From Anopheles merus (taxonomy: Eukaryota; Arthropoda; Insecta; Diptera; Culicidae), in assembly GCF_017562075.2 (NCBI RefSeq), contig NW_024427772.1, forward strand, positions 1 through 64,000: a stretch of 64,000 nt of DNA, in the 5' to 3' direction. Every line of letters starts with the position of its first letter. Within the stretch, counting starts at the first letter, position 1. Of this stretch, positions 1 through 10,045 are shown piece by piece. Position numbers and translations under genes: made by a program. The notes below the pieces were generated by a model. The model saw only the letters and a list, made by a program, of their open reading frames with translations, searched no databases and was not told where the DNA came from.

Positions 1-63
1 TTTTTGCCGCTTTCGGTTGTTTTGCCGAATAGCATACTGGATCATACAGAGGCGGGCAACTTA

Positions 64-240
64 AGTTGGGGCCTCGAGGCTGGCGAATCATCTGCAGCCC
101 CCCGGCAAGCAATTTTGTTTGCCCCGACAGCATTTCAATTTTACTGTTCTCCTCCAGCAAGTTCAGTGCCTGTACCCCCCCTTACCCCCCCCCCCCCTAA
201 AACACCATTTACAGGGAGCTTGGGGGGGGGGGAGCGTGGC
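64..240 (+). repeat. Diverged fragment of the hAT-like MITE at 810-1126
   Basis: The stretch repeats the interior of the element at 810-1126: the GGCAAGCAATTTTGTTTGCC palindrome, then the CAAGTTCAGTGCCTGTACC block, then CTAAAACACCATTTACAGGG. Homopolymer C and G runs differ between the copies. The left end and both terminal repeats are missing, so this is a broken copy. The open frame across it is low-complexity and not a gene. Confidence 0.6.
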
Positions 241-393
241 AGTCCATGATTTTAGCTAAATTATGATTCAATGTACCAGGCAATATAGAAGCTTTGGTGT
301 GCACTTTTGAGCACGTATATTTGGAATTCTGTTGCGTGACTTTTCACACGGGCTATTTTAAGTAGTTCAAATATAAAAAGCGTAATGAGTTCA

Positions 394-587
394 AACCAGT
401 CTCAACCAACTCGTACGAATTAACAACATGCCCGTCATGGGTTCAAGCCCCAAATAGACCGTGCCGCCATATGTAGGACTGACTATGCTGCTATGGGGGG
501 AAATCAATAAGTCACTGAAAGCCAACCCCACCAGTGTGTTGGCAGGCCTTGACCGGCATCGGTTGTTGAGCCAAAGAAGAAGAAGAA
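394..587 (+). mobile_element. tRNA-derived SINE, near full length
   Basis: An RNA polymerase III B-box-like block (GGGTTCAAGCC) follows a degraded A-box region. It is followed by the family body (ATAGACCGTGCCGCCATA, GTCACTGAAAGCCAA) and an AAG-rich tail after GTTGTTGAGCC. The same body recurs at 4800, 5268, 5427/9852, 13044, 23524, 46800 and 52820, on both strands. The A-box side is decayed. Family resemblance to Anopheles SINE200-type elements is from memory. Confidence 0.8.
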
Positions 588-809
588 TGAGTTCAAACGC
601 TGTGAAGTGAAAGTGACACCAGAATTGCTGGCCACCGTTGGTAGTTTCCCTGCGCAATGTACACCATTCTAATGCGTGGCACTCGCTAGAAAAACGCTAC
701 CATGGCAGGTGCACGGGAAAGTGTGAACCAGAAAGCATAACTTTATGTTACAATTAGCATTTACATTTTGCTTTCAAATTATTCCGTTATGATGAGCCGT
801 CTACGCATG

Positions 810-1126
810 CAGTGGTGGATCTAACGGTAGGCGGACCCGCCGATTTAGGGACCCCGTAGATCGCTAGTCTATAGCATGCCGTATGGATAGAGTACTAGCG
901 ACAAGGGCCCCCGGAAGGATGGACGTTGGGGCCCCGAGGCTGGCGAATCATCTGCTCCCCCCCGGCAAGCAATTTTGTTTGCCCCGACGGCATTTCAAGT
1001 TTACTGTTCAATCTCCCTACTGCAAGTTCAGTGCCTGTACCAAATCCCCCCCCCTAAAACACCATTTACAGGGGGCCTCAACTCTTCTTACCGCCTAGGG
1101 CCTCCGATACTCTTAATCCGCCACTG
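810..1126. mobile_element. hAT-like MITE with 8-bp target duplication
   Basis: The ends form imperfect terminal inverted repeats beginning CAGTGG, one end reading CAGTGGTGGATCTAA and the other, reverse-complemented, CAGTGGCGGATTAAG. They are flanked by TACGCATG at 802-809 and TACGCATA at 1127-1134, an 8-bp duplication with one mismatch, which is the hAT signature. At 317 bp with no reading frame of interest it is non-autonomous. Part of it is duplicated at 64-240. Confidence 0.7.
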
Positions 1127-1299
1127 TACGCATATGTGTGAGTGTTCGTGTGTGCAAAACTGTCACCGATTGTGTCCGGAATGTTATGATACCTCTGTGA
1201 AGGAAAAGACGCACTGATTACGGTGTTTTTTCTTTTATTTTGTAGGTGCATCCTTCCCTCTGCCTGCATAGCATGCATCGGGTAAGAGACAATACTATA

Positions 1300-1584
1300 T
1301 ACGCTCGGTAATCCGCACCTTTATAATCCACACGCTCGATAATCCGCAGTTTTAACAATCAAATTCATGAGGTGAAAAGTGTTCAGTCAATAGTAGTGAA
1401 CTACGATTACAAAGATAAATATCTTTCTATTTTTTAAATTACAAAGTTTCTTTGAAGAACATGAAAAGAACATGAAAATGAATGCAATGTAACAATTAAC
1501 TCACGAACCGAGACAAAAATAAGAAAACTCGTCAAAACGTCATTCGATAATTAGTACTCAATCAAGTGCGGATAACTGAGCGTA
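1300..1584. mobile_element. Small TIR element (MITE)
   Basis: Terminal inverted repeats TACGCTCGGTAATCCGCAC and, on the other strand at the right end, TACGCTCAGTTATCCGCAC are each flanked by a TA dinucleotide. The interior is AT-rich and non-coding. TA flanks fit the Tc1/mariner/pogo superfamily. Confidence 0.65.
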
Positions 1585-1589
1585 TACTC

Positions 1590-2080
1590 GGGACGAGTAT
1601 GGGCTTCAAACGACGAAATCCGTTCGCCACGGTTGTCAGAAGGCGCTCACTTGGCGCTCAGTTTTAAAATAACGTACCATTGAGAGACCGTAAGAAGCGC
1701 GTGAAATGAAGAAATAATGAGTTCTACCTGCCGTGGTCGAACGTTCCCGTTTGTATGGAGAGAAATCCGCAGCTCAAAAGGATTTGGAACGAATGTTGTT
1801 TTCGATGTAATGTTTTGCTTTAAATTTTGCTTTAACTAGTTAATTTGGCCCAGTTACAAGGTTATGTAAGATAGTTTTGAGGGTATTTAATAACTTTAGG
1901 GTGTGTGTTAAGGATTTTTGAAAAGGCAATGCAAATGCCAGGTGACATTTAGTTCCAAGGGATGCATTAAATATACTGATTCAAAATTCATACCGATCCC
2001 GGGACTAATCCAGAACCCATGTCCATCCTGAAATTTTTCAGAAATCGTTCTGGTACTGGAACTGATTTCAATCCCATATA
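1590..2080. other. Non-coding stretch, nothing recognised
   Basis: AT-rich sequence with no long open frame, no paired terminal repeats and no similarity to other parts of the window that I could see. Confidence 0.5.
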
Positions 2081-2081
2081 A

Positions 2082-2329
2082 CGTCTGAACTCACTGCTTG
2101 AACTTCGATTCCCTGCCAACTGTTGAATTTGTGCTTTTTAGTTGGCACGTTTTTCGTTACAAAAAATTACTGACATTTTTCTCGGCATACCATGAGATTT
2201 TAATATTTTTTCAAAACCCGAGTTTTCCATCCAAACGCATGCTTTGTAATTGAACTGTCAGCCAACAATCGAGCGGTCAATTCAAAAGTATGCCATCAAA
2301 AAAGCATTCAATTATTGAATTCTGACTGA
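2082..2329. mobile_element. MITE family M1, copy 1
   Basis: Begins CGTCTGAACTCACTGCTTG and ends AATTCTGACTGAAT, matching the complete copy at 41521-41770, including the shared core TAGTTGGCACGTTTTTC. Other copies lie at 23029 (complete) and in part at 47527 and 57452. Ends resemble ACAGTC-type inverted repeats next to TA. Confidence 0.7.
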
Positions 2330-3030
2330 ATGTGTTAAAATTTGTCATAAACCTGGCCATGGAACTTATCATAACCCTTAACCGGTCTTTCAACTGATCC
2401 TGACACCATACCGATCGTGGAATCGATCCCGATCCCATACCGCAGTGGTCTCCAACCTTTTAAGGATCACAGTTCAATTGGCTTTGAAAACAGATTAGCC
2501 GCGGATTACATTTTGTGGACTTAGAATCTTTTTGATAAAAATATGTTGAAATCATTTTCTAGACATTCCTGTTGAAACGTTTATCTCGATTATGGCGAAA
2601 AAATACACGATGTGTAGTGTATTAAACTTTTCTATAAAAAAAAAAACAATTCTTTCGCGGACCATTTCTTTTCACGCCACGGGCCACAGCTTGGATAACT
2701 GCTACAAAAACCATACCGGTCCTGAACTCATAACGATACTGGAACCGATCCTGACCCCATGCAGATTCTGTTACATACGGGTACTGGAACTAATCTCAAA
2801 CTCATACTGCTTGCTTTTATAATTCGGGACTTGAATAGTATCTGAATCTGTCTCAATCATGGTACTATGCAAAGCAGTCTAGTTGTTTGAATCGAATGAG
2901 GATTATCGAATGAAGTTTTGATCAGCTTGTTTTTTTTTTTTTTTTTTTTTTTTTGGGGGGTGCTAAAATTAGGCCAATATATGAAAAAATCCCGAAAAAT
3001 CACGCAAAAGAAAAATCACGTGCAACTATA
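2330..3030. other. Non-coding stretch with short degenerate repeats and a poly-T run
   Basis: The segment holds repeated phrases of the type 'accgatcctgacccatac' at irregular spacing around 2380-2450 and 2700-2800, and a T run at 2931-2955. No gene or paired element ends are evident. Confidence 0.4.
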
Positions 3031-3039
3031 GAATTCTGA

Positions 3040-3235
3040 CTGTAACTTGTATCATTCTTTCCTTACACCTCGAAACACTCAAAACCAAGTCGGCGTTGCG
3101 TTTTCCATAACCAAAGTTGTTGCCATTGTATGGATGTAAACTAAACAAAAATCATCCAAGCTACCGCTGGAAAGTAACGCTGATCAGCCTTTACTAGAAT
3201 TTTATAATAGAGACTAGCTTAAGAAGGCCCGGTTA
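3040..3235. repeat. Fragment of a dispersed repeat shared with 40720-40830 and 62640-62790
   Basis: The block around GTTGCCATTGTATGGATGT and the block TAACGCTGATCAGCCTTTAC recur in the same order at 62640-62790, and in inverse orientation at 40720-40830. It is a dispersed non-coding repeat whose ends I could not define. Confidence 0.55.
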
Positions 3236-3329
3236 CAGGATTTTGCAACAGAATCTCGAGTGTTTTTGTATCACTCGAGACTGCATTCAAACAGCTTCAC
3301 ATGCAGTCCTGTTTCTCCTATCTTTATCG

Positions 3330-4780
3330 ATATTTTCTTTCACGATCCAGCACATCGTCCTTACATGGTCTGAACAACTCCATTCTCCATTCTCCATGAT
3401 GTTTGGTCCCTAGTTGCAGCATCTAAACCATGTTGATACCCATTCTCCGACAAAACTTACATTATCTGATCCAGATTACCAACCCCTTTTTGGCGAGACA
3501 TGAGTTCGGTATCCTCATAACATGCCCCAGCGATCGTATCCTGTCAGCCTTCACTATCTTCAGGGTGCTCGATCCGCCTTACAGCACAGCAAACTCGTTG
3601 TTCATCCTTCTCCTCCAAACTTCATGCTTGAACACACGACCAAAGGTGGTCGGGAAATGCGACGCTCAAACACGCTCAAAGCGTTTGCGTCTTCCGCTCG
3701 AATGCTCCAGGACTCGGGTCCATAGAGGACCACCAGGCGAATCAATGTGCGTTATATCTCACATTCTATGCGGACAGAGTCTTCTGGATCTCAGCAGTCG
3801 ATGAAGCCCATAGTATACACGATTCTCCTGAACGGAATTTGCTGCTGATGTTGTTGTCCGAAGTAACGACCATACCAAGATAAGGGAACTCCTCTACGAC
3901 CTCAAGACTGTCGCCGTCAACTAATAAACTGCTCCCCAGTTGGTCTGAGTCTGATCAATGATTGTGGATTTGCATTTGAGCCACCTGCATTTATACGCCT
4001 CACACACCTTCGCTGTTTCTCAATAATGAAACATTAACCATTTGAAAGTCATGAAACAATTTCTTCGGTTGCATAAAAAATGACACCTTCCAGGGCGATG
4101 TTGAAGAGCAGACAGAAGAGTCCGTCACCTTGTCTCAGAACCTGTGTTCGTCAACAGTACCCTGTGCGTTTCGAACGACTCCGACATCAAGTTTGATACT
4201 CTTTCCTTGGACTGCACCTCGTTCATAGTGGCTTCTACCATCCGGATCAACTTCCCAAGAAAGTGGTACCGCTGCATGATTTTCTATAGCTCATACCGGA
4301 CTAACGTTTTGTAGGCTGCCTGACGTCGATGAATAGGTCAGTGATGGATTTGCCTTTGTAGCTAGGGACGCATACGTGCAGAACAGGAGATCTGGGATCT
4401 GGGGCAGGATCTTGTTGGCGGCATTAAAGACTGTGATGGCACGAAAACTCGAGCATTCCAGCTTGTCGTCTGTTTTATAATTTAAATGTCATGGGTGAAT
4501 GAAACCCAGCGTCCACTCATTTCTAGCAGTTATTTCTGTTCCCAGATACTTATAATCATGAATGCACCAACCGTTTCGAGGATAAGCCTCACCGGCTCTG
4601 TATTGAAGAGCTTGGCCTCTAGCTCATCACTGCCAGCAGTCTTATTGCTCTTAAACTGCTTGATAGATGGCGAAGTTACCTTGTCGTCTGTACAGTTACT
4701 GTTGCTGGTGTTATTGATGTTTCCCATTTGGAATTTCGATTCGAGCCAAATTCGCCATTCGGTTTCATAAATGTGTTTCT
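3330..4780 (-). pseudogene. Decayed RTE-like reverse transcriptase relic
   Basis: Minus-strand translation near 4727-4530 gives IKQFKSNKTAGSDELEAKLF, the linker leading into the reverse transcriptase seen in better shape at 38.8-39.0 kb (IKQLKSNKSAGSDGLAAELF). Further down, minus-strand pieces such as EVVEEFPYLGMVVTSDNNIS around 3850-3910 match the palm/thumb region of the copy at 33.5 kb. Every frame is broken by stops and indels. It is an old, dead copy. Confidence 0.65.
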
Positions 4781-4799
4781 ATCATGTTCTATTTGGCGT

Positions 4800-4945
4800 A
4801 CCGTCCTATGCGGACATGCCGGCCTATAAGGCTTTCGAGACTGAATTCAATCCTTGCTACGGAGGGACGGTCCATTCTAAGCTTGAACTCATGACGGGCA
4901 TGTTATTGAGTCGTTCGAGTTGATGACTGTACCACGGGATCGCCC
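4800..4945 (-). mobile_element. SINE, degenerate copy
   Basis: Read on the minus strand it carries an A-box-like block (GGTACAGTCATCAACTCG), then CATGCCCGTCATGAGTTCAAG with a B-box-like core. The tail half differs from the main family and matches the variant at 5268-5425, so this looks like a subfamily or an old copy. Confidence 0.6.
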
Positions 4946-5267
4946 CATCGTGTTCTATCGTGTTACAGGTTCCTTTTCAAGACTGATACCATCCTAAACC
5001 TTTTTTTCATTTACCTGATTAACAATATTTAGAAATCAACTTATCTGGATATCTGAAGATGTTATCACGTTTTAAATTTATTTTACATCACACAAATAAA
5101 AATTAATGGTAACGTGGCAGCAAATCCTATTGACAGAACTGATTGTCCTCCTTTGCACAAACCACCATCAATAGGTTCAACCCGGTACTGAATTTTACTT
5201 ACTTTCCGTTCCGTCTACATTAACTGAATTTAAGTTTAACCTAACCAAATATACACGAAGCAAATGG
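4946..5267. other. Non-coding stretch between SINE copies
   Basis: AT-rich sequence with no recognisable gene or paired repeat ends. Confidence 0.5.
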
Positions 5268-5425
5268 GGCGGTCCCGTGATACATTCGTCAACTCGAACG
5301 ACTCAATAATACACCTGCAATGGGTTCAAGCCTGGAATGGACCGTCTCCCCGTAGTAACGACTGACTATGCGACTATGCGGTACTGAATTAAGTATTGAA
5401 AGCCTATATAGGCTGGCATAAGCCG
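5268..5425 (+). mobile_element. SINE, variant copy
   Basis: Starts with GGTCCCGTGATACATTCGTC (A-box region) followed by TGGGTTCAAGCCTGG (B-box), then a diverged body and no AAG tail. A second SINE begins immediately downstream, so the two are in tandem. Confidence 0.65.
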
Positions 5426-5426
5426 G

Positions 5427-5480
5427 TCTCGTAGTACAGTCGTCAACTCGTACGACTTAACAACATGCCCGTCATGGGTT
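5427..5480 (+). mobile_element. 5' half of a SINE split by the CR1-like element
   Basis: GGTCTCGTAGTACAGTCGTC (A-box) through CCCGTCATGGGTT, cut off in the middle of the B-box. The remainder of the same SINE resumes at 9852, after the CR1-like insertion. Confidence 0.75.
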
Positions 5481-5623
5481 AGTTATTTGTTATTTGTTAT
5501 TTATTAATTAAAATTCAACGGACCGCAAGTGGCCCACTTGAAGCGAGTTCATTTACATTCATTCATTATAACATAGTCGCATTTTGGTCATTCATTTGTC
5601 ACGCTTAGTCTTAAGTAACATAA

Positions 5624-8596
5624 TTAACATGTAAAAGGTCGCACGACACGAATACTATTTAACAATGTGGTGCGCGACATGTCAGGTTGATGGCGATCAC
5701 AAATAACATTAAACTCACGGGACATACGAATAAACGGATCAGAGGAGCCAAAGCGAGTGCGGCGTTCCTCCACGTCAAGTAGCGATCTAGCTCGGAGCGA
5801 TCTCGGCGGGACATACATGTTGAGCCTCGAAAGAAGCGCGGGCGAATCGATCCGATTGTCAAGAAGTCCCGCGACAAACAGCCTCTGAGCGTTGCAGTTC
5901 CGCTGCTTCAGCGTCTCGATGCCAAGCAACGCACAGCGTCCCTCATAGTCAAGTTGGACACTCCAGGAGCGCAAAGCGAACCGCGTGAATTTGCGCTGGA
6001 TCGACTCTAAACGAGCTAGGGGACGAGCAGCTGTAGGCCACCATACTACTGAAGCGTATTCTAACACTGGTCGCACCAAAGCACAGTATAGCGTCTTGAT
6101 GCAAATCGGGTCAGTGATGTCTCGTGCTATTTGTTTTAGTAAGCCGATCAATTGGTTACCCTTAGTGACAACGTGCTCTAGCTGGTCGTGGAAGGTCAAC
6201 TTTTCGTCAAGGAGCACTCCTAGATCCGTGACACAGCTTTTGCGACCAATGGTAGATCCATTTAACGCATAGTCATACACTAAGGGGCACCGCTTTCTCG
6301 CAAACGTAACGACAACACACTTCTCGACGCACAATTCAAGACCATTCAAAGAGCACCATGACTGGAAGGCACTTAGAGTGGCTTGAAGGCGGAGTTGGTC
6401 TGACCGGTCACGGATAGGCAGGAACAGCTTCGCGTCGTCTGCATACAGTAGGTGGCCGTCAGGAGGGAGCAACCGTGTTACGTCATTCAGGAAAATGACA
6501 AACAGCAGCGGTCCAAGGTTACTCCCCTGCGGCACCCCCGAAGAAGCATCGATACGGCGCGACGTATGGGGTCCCATCTTCACGCAGTATGTGCGACCAG
6601 CAAGATAGGAGCGCATCCAGGCCAGCAGCTGCACAGGCAGACCAAGCGTTTCGAGCTTTGCGAGCAGCAAGGCGTGCGGAACGCTATCGAAGGCAGCCTT
6701 GATGTCCGTGTAGACTGCGTCGATCTGCGAGCCGGCATCGATGGTCCTGTGGCAGAGGCTAACGAACTCAACCAGGTTGGTGGTGGTTGAACGCTGAGGG
6801 ACAAATCCATGTTGAGCTGTGATAATGTAGTTCGAGGCAGCTGCGAGGAGAGGTTCGTACACCAGGAGCTCGAAGACCTTAGCGCAGGCACAAAGCGATG
6901 TAATGCCACGGTAATTACATGCATTTGATTTGTCCCCCTGTTTGTGCACTGGAACAAGCCACGAAGTTTTCCAGCAGGCAGGATAGATGCCCGAACGCAG
7001 CGAGTCGCGAAAAATCGAGGCCAGGATAGGCGCGATGGTGGTGCCACAACGCTTAAGCGTGGAAGCCGGGATCCCGTCAGGCCCTGGAGCAAACGAAGAT
7101 TTCAGCCTGTCAATCGCTTTCGAGACTGAATACTCATCGATGATCGGCAAGTTTGGGGCCATAGCATCCACCGGTACGTTTGATAATGCGTCGGCTATCT
7201 GCCTCTCATCAGTTACGGCTGGAAGGAAGGTGGCGGCAAAGCGCGAGGCAAAAATATCACATACTGCAGACGGATTGTTGCCGTTGCGCCCGTTGTAACT
7301 GACGGAGCTAGGAAAACCAGAGGATTTCCGACGATTGTTTGCGAAGTTCCACAGTACACGTGAATTGCCGCGGCAGCGCAAAACCGTACGCCGTACGTGC
7401 CACAGGTAGCGGAACCTGTTATAGCGCCGATAGAGAGAGTGCGCAGTATTATAGTTGCGCAATGCAGCGGGACACCTACGCAACAAATAATCGCGATACG
7501 CGGCAGCTTTAGCCGTTTTGAGCCTGCGCAGCGTTCTGTCACCCCAAGGGGGGCCTCGTTTAGGTCGTTTCACCGGCGGGCATTCATTCAGGGCTTGCAA
7601 CATGAACCGCTCAAAATCTTTCACAGCGAGGTCAAGAGTGGCGTAACGGGAACAATCGAAGACATTCGCGAACGAGGCGATCATCGGCAGGAGCCTGTTA
7701 AAGTCCGTCCGCGCGTAGTCAAGGCGTGATGTTAGCGCAGGAACGGCTGATTCCTCTCGTGGTAGCGGGATGGCCAACTCAAGCGCAGGGTGATAGGTGT
7801 CAATTGCTAACAGCGGGGTGAGGCAAAGTTCAAGCGGAAGGCAAACAGAAGCAACAGCATTATTTGCAAACACCAGGTCTAAGACGCGTCCGCTGGTGTT
7901 AAGATGACCATTGATCTGGAAAAGTCCGCTATGATGCACCTCGTCCATAAGCAGAGCGGAGAGAGCCGATCGCGTACGTGGCTCATAATGCAGAAATGGC
8001 AAATCCGGATCATGCTGAGCGGCTGACCAGGAGACGAGAGGTTGGTTGAAGTCTCCTAACAGGAGTAAACCGTCTCCGGGATGCATAGTTGAGCATAAAG
8101 AGCGAATGCAGTTTTCGATTTCACGGAGCGTGGCAGCATTTGCGGCAAGTCTAGGCGGGAGGTATGCAGCAATGATGAATAGTCGGGAAATGCCTAGTTG
8201 TATTACAACGCACACTAGCTCAAGCGATGGATGCACCGTTGTGTGTTCCCGTGACGTCAGAGACTGAGAGCACGCAATCAACACACCTCCACCGCGGGAA
8301 CATGTACTGTTGTCAACACTACGATCGCATCGGTAGACTCGGAAGCTATCGTCAAACAGCAAAGCCGAAGGTAGACTAGGATCGAGCCAGGTTTCCGTAA
8401 GCACTATTACATCGAAATTGGATTCCAACACCGACAGGCGAAACTCATCGACCTTCGTGCGCAGTCCCCGCACGTTTTGATAGTAAACAGAGGCAGTGGA
8501 ACGGGCAGTGCGAAGTGCATTAGCAGCAGGAACATAACAGGTAAGTGTTTGTGCAGACTTAACAGAGGTTCGTCTATTCGTGAAAGAAACGGTCAA
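5624..8596 (-). CDS. ORF2 of element A: endonuclease and reverse transcriptase
   Basis: The open frame of up to 990 residues nicks target DNA and reverse-transcribes the element RNA. An exonuclease/endonuclease/phosphatase-type endonuclease opens with YYQNVRGL near residue 38, with TETWLD, LLGDFNQP and TYHPALEL as its catalytic-site blocks. The reverse transcriptase follows, with TDIKAAFDSVPH, SSGVPQGSNLGP and the catalytic YADD near residue 717. There is no in-frame ATG at the upstream end of the endonuclease: the frame opens with a TTG at 8596 and overlaps the ORF1 stop by 23 nt. Translation probably depends on reinitiation or frameshifting after ORF1. The family (CR1 group) is inferred from motifs; Jockey is the main alternative. 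Confidence 0.88.
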   Translation of the reverse strand: MTVSFTNRRTSVKSAQTLTCYVPAANALRTARSTASVYYQNVRGLRTKVDEFRLSVLESNFDVIVLTETWLDPSLPSALLFDDSFRVYRCDRSVDNSTCSRGGGVLIACSQSLTSREHTTVHPSLELVCVVIQLGISRLFIIAAYLPPRLAANAATLREIENCIRSLCSTMHPGDGLLLLGDFNQPLVSWSAAQHDPDLPFLHYEPRTRSALSALLMDEVHHSGLFQINGHLNTSGRVLDLVFANNAVASVCLPLELCLTPLLAIDTYHPALELAIPLPREESAVPALTSRLDYARTDFNRLLPMIASFANVFDCSRYATLDLAVKDFERFMLQALNECPPVKRPKRGPPWGDRTLRRLKTAKAAAYRDYLLRRCPAALRNYNTAHSLYRRYNRFRYLWHVRRTVLRCRGNSRVLWNFANNRRKSSGFPSSVSYNGRNGNNPSAVCDIFASRFAATFLPAVTDERQIADALSNVPVDAMAPNLPIIDEYSVSKAIDRLKSSFAPGPDGIPASTLKRCGTTIAPILASIFRDSLRSGIYPACWKTSWLVPVHKQGDKSNACNYRGITSLCACAKVFELLVYEPLLAAASNYIITAQHGFVPQRSTTTNLVEFVSLCHRTIDAGSQIDAVYTDIKAAFDSVPHALLLAKLETLGLPVQLLAWMRSYLAGRTYCVKMGPHTSRRIDASSGVPQGSNLGPLLFVIFLNDVTRLLPPDGHLLYADDAKLFLPIRDRSDQLRLQATLSAFQSWCSLNGLELCVEKCVVVTFARKRCPLVYDYALNGSTIGRKSCVTDLGVLLDEKLTFHDQLEHVVTKGNQLIGLLKQIARDITDPICIKTLYCALVRPVLEYASVVWWPTAARPLARLESIQRKFTRFALRSWSVQLDYEGRCALLGIETLKQRNCNAQRLFVAGLLDNRIDSPALLSRLNMYVPPRSLRARSLLDVEERRTRFGSSDPFIRMSREFNVICDRHQPDMSRTTLLNSIRVVRPFTC

Positions 8597-9710
8597 GTGT
8601 GGTCTGTTGTAAGTTGGTGTTGGAAGTGCGGCGAATTAAAAGCGGGCCGTCAATGAGTGTTGAATTAGGACCATGAGTGGTGTCATTCAGCGTGTGTTCT
8701 CCCAATTGTGGTGATGTTAGTGTTTGAGCCTGTGAAGTTGATGCGTGTGCCGGTGAGTGATAGACAGTGGATGTTGGTGTGCGAGGCATCGAACGGCAAT
8801 CGATGACAACAGGTGTGCGTGTGAGAGAACGGTGTTTGATGGTGATTGGTGACGATGAGTGTCCATGCTCTCGTTGACGGGATTGTACAAATTCACGTAC
8901 ACCAATACCGACAGGCCAGGACGATGGGGCGAGTGCTGCGTCACGAAGGGCGGCCGGTACTCTCACTTTGAAAGAAAGCCAGTTTACGCAGTCAATACTG
9001 ACTCCCTTCCTCAGCAAGCAGTATGCTAGGACGTCATCGGTGGCTAAACGGCGTTTCACAGAAGCGACCACTTGCTCCACGGTGACGGCAGTGGACAAGC
9101 GAGATAGTCGGATCCATATTCTGTCTGTGGCCGGCTGGGGAAACGCTGCTCGAAGCGGTGACGATAGCGAATCGGTTCCCATGAGTTCTTCCGGCAGCGT
9201 AGACGGGGGTGGGATGCCGACTGTAGTGTTAGTGTACGCGCTTGGTGATGACGCTGCATACATGTTATTTTGACGAATGTTTACGTTTTTGTTGACATCA
9301 GGGGACATAGAATCCTCGATGATACGCCGCCGCTTTCTACCCGCAACGGGCCGAGGATCGGTATTGCAAAGCTGAGGTATGGGTGCATTTTGCAGTAGAG
9401 TAAATCCACTGCGCACCTCGGCGATAATCGGTTCAATAAGCTTCCCCACAGCCGCAACAGTTGAGGTGAGAGCAGCTTGAAAACCGACCTGAGCCCCGAT
9501 CTCTTTGACTGATCGGCAGCGCGGATTTTTCAGGATATTGGTGCACCCAGTGCAGCTCCAGTGCAGATCGATGTGAGTCAGGACCGCATCAATCAGCTCG
9601 GAAGGCAGCCTGCAACAACCGCGGTGAAAAGTAGCCTCACAGTACGCACAGCCGACGATACAGTCGGCAGCATCCAGTGGCACAGCACACGCGAAACAGA
9701 TAGCCGCCAT
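8574..9710 (-). CDS. ORF1 of element A: PHD-type zinc-finger RNA-binding protein
   Basis: Expected to bind element RNA and form the ribonucleoprotein needed for retrotransposition. I place the start at the ATG at 9710 (context GCGATGGCGGC), giving 378 residues; the open frame extends further upstream but without an ATG. The N-terminus has a C4HC3 (PHD-like) pattern: C5, C8, C21, C24, H29, C32, C53, C56. A central block (IWIRLSRL onward, LSFKVRVP) recurs in the ORF1 relics at 12.4-13.0 kb and 53.2-53.9 kb and is probably the RNA-binding domain. The C-terminal third is Ser/Thr-rich and low in order. It ends with TAG at 8576-8574 inside the start of ORF2. Confidence 0.85.
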   Translation of the reverse strand: MAAICFACAVPLDAADCIVGCAYCEATFHRGCCRLPSELIDAVLTHIDLHWSCTGCTNILKNPRCRSVKEIGAQVGFQAALTSTVAAVGKLIEPIIAEVRSGFTLLQNAPIPQLCNTDPRPVAGRKRRRIIEDSMSPDVNKNVNIRQNNMYAASSPSAYTNTTVGIPPPSTLPEELMGTDSLSSPLRAAFPQPATDRIWIRLSRLSTAVTVEQVVASVKRRLATDDVLAYCLLRKGVSIDCVNWLSFKVRVPAALRDAALAPSSWPVGIGVREFVQSRQREHGHSSSPITIKHRSLTRTPVVIDCRSMPRTPTSTVYHSPAHASTSQAQTLTSPQLGEHTLNDTTHGPNSTLIDGPLLIRRTSNTNLQQTTLDRFFHE

Positions 9711-9851
9711 CGCAAAATTATGCGCGGTTTTGATCACACCACCGTTAACCCGGATTAAAAACGTTAATACACAGTCGTGGGTCAATGAAATAACACACTA
9801 ACGCGCAACAGTAACAGGAAGCAGTTTGGTAATCAATTGAACGAGTATTTA

Positions 9852-10000
9852 GATCCCCAAATAGACCGTGCGGCCATACGTAGGATTGACTATCCTGCTA
9901 TGGGGGGAAATCAATTAGTCACTGAAAGCCAAAGCCCACAAGTGGTACAGGCAGGCCTTGGCCGATAACGGTTGTTGAGCCAAAGAAGAAGAAGAAGAAT
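9852..10000 (+). mobile_element. 3' half of the SINE split by element A
   Basis: Resumes the SINE body (CCCCAAATAGACCGTGCGGC, GTCACTGAAAGCC) and ends in an AAG-rich tail after GTTGTTGAGCC. With 5427-5480 it makes one interrupted SINE. A second short AAG run lies at 10020-10045. Confidence 0.75.
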
Positions 10001-10045
10001 AGGCTGGCATGTCCTCGTAGGACGTTTACGCCAATTATAAGAAGA

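Larger units (their letters stand above)
5481..9850 (-). mobile_element. CR1-like non-LTR retrotransposon, apparently complete (element A)
   Basis: About 4.4 kb with two long overlapping frames on the minus strand: a zinc-finger ORF1, then an endonuclease/reverse transcriptase ORF2. The 3' tail is a short run of AAATAAC-type repeats near 5482-5505, not a long poly-A, which suits the CR1 group. It sits inside a SINE whose halves flank it (5427-5480 and 9852-10000). Both frames are uninterrupted, making this the youngest-looking coding element in the window. Related but broken copies are at 11.5-13.0 kb and 48.7-54.4 kb. Confidence 0.85.

Noticed and set aside
5427..5480. A- and B-box sequences as a functional tRNA gene
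   Set aside because: No cloverleaf with a plausible anticodon stem could be formed, and the boxes recur with an identical SINE body and AAG tail at many places.
6452..8267. Plus-strand frames opposite element A ORF2
   Set aside because: They are shadow frames of a strongly conserved reverse transcriptase on the other strand.
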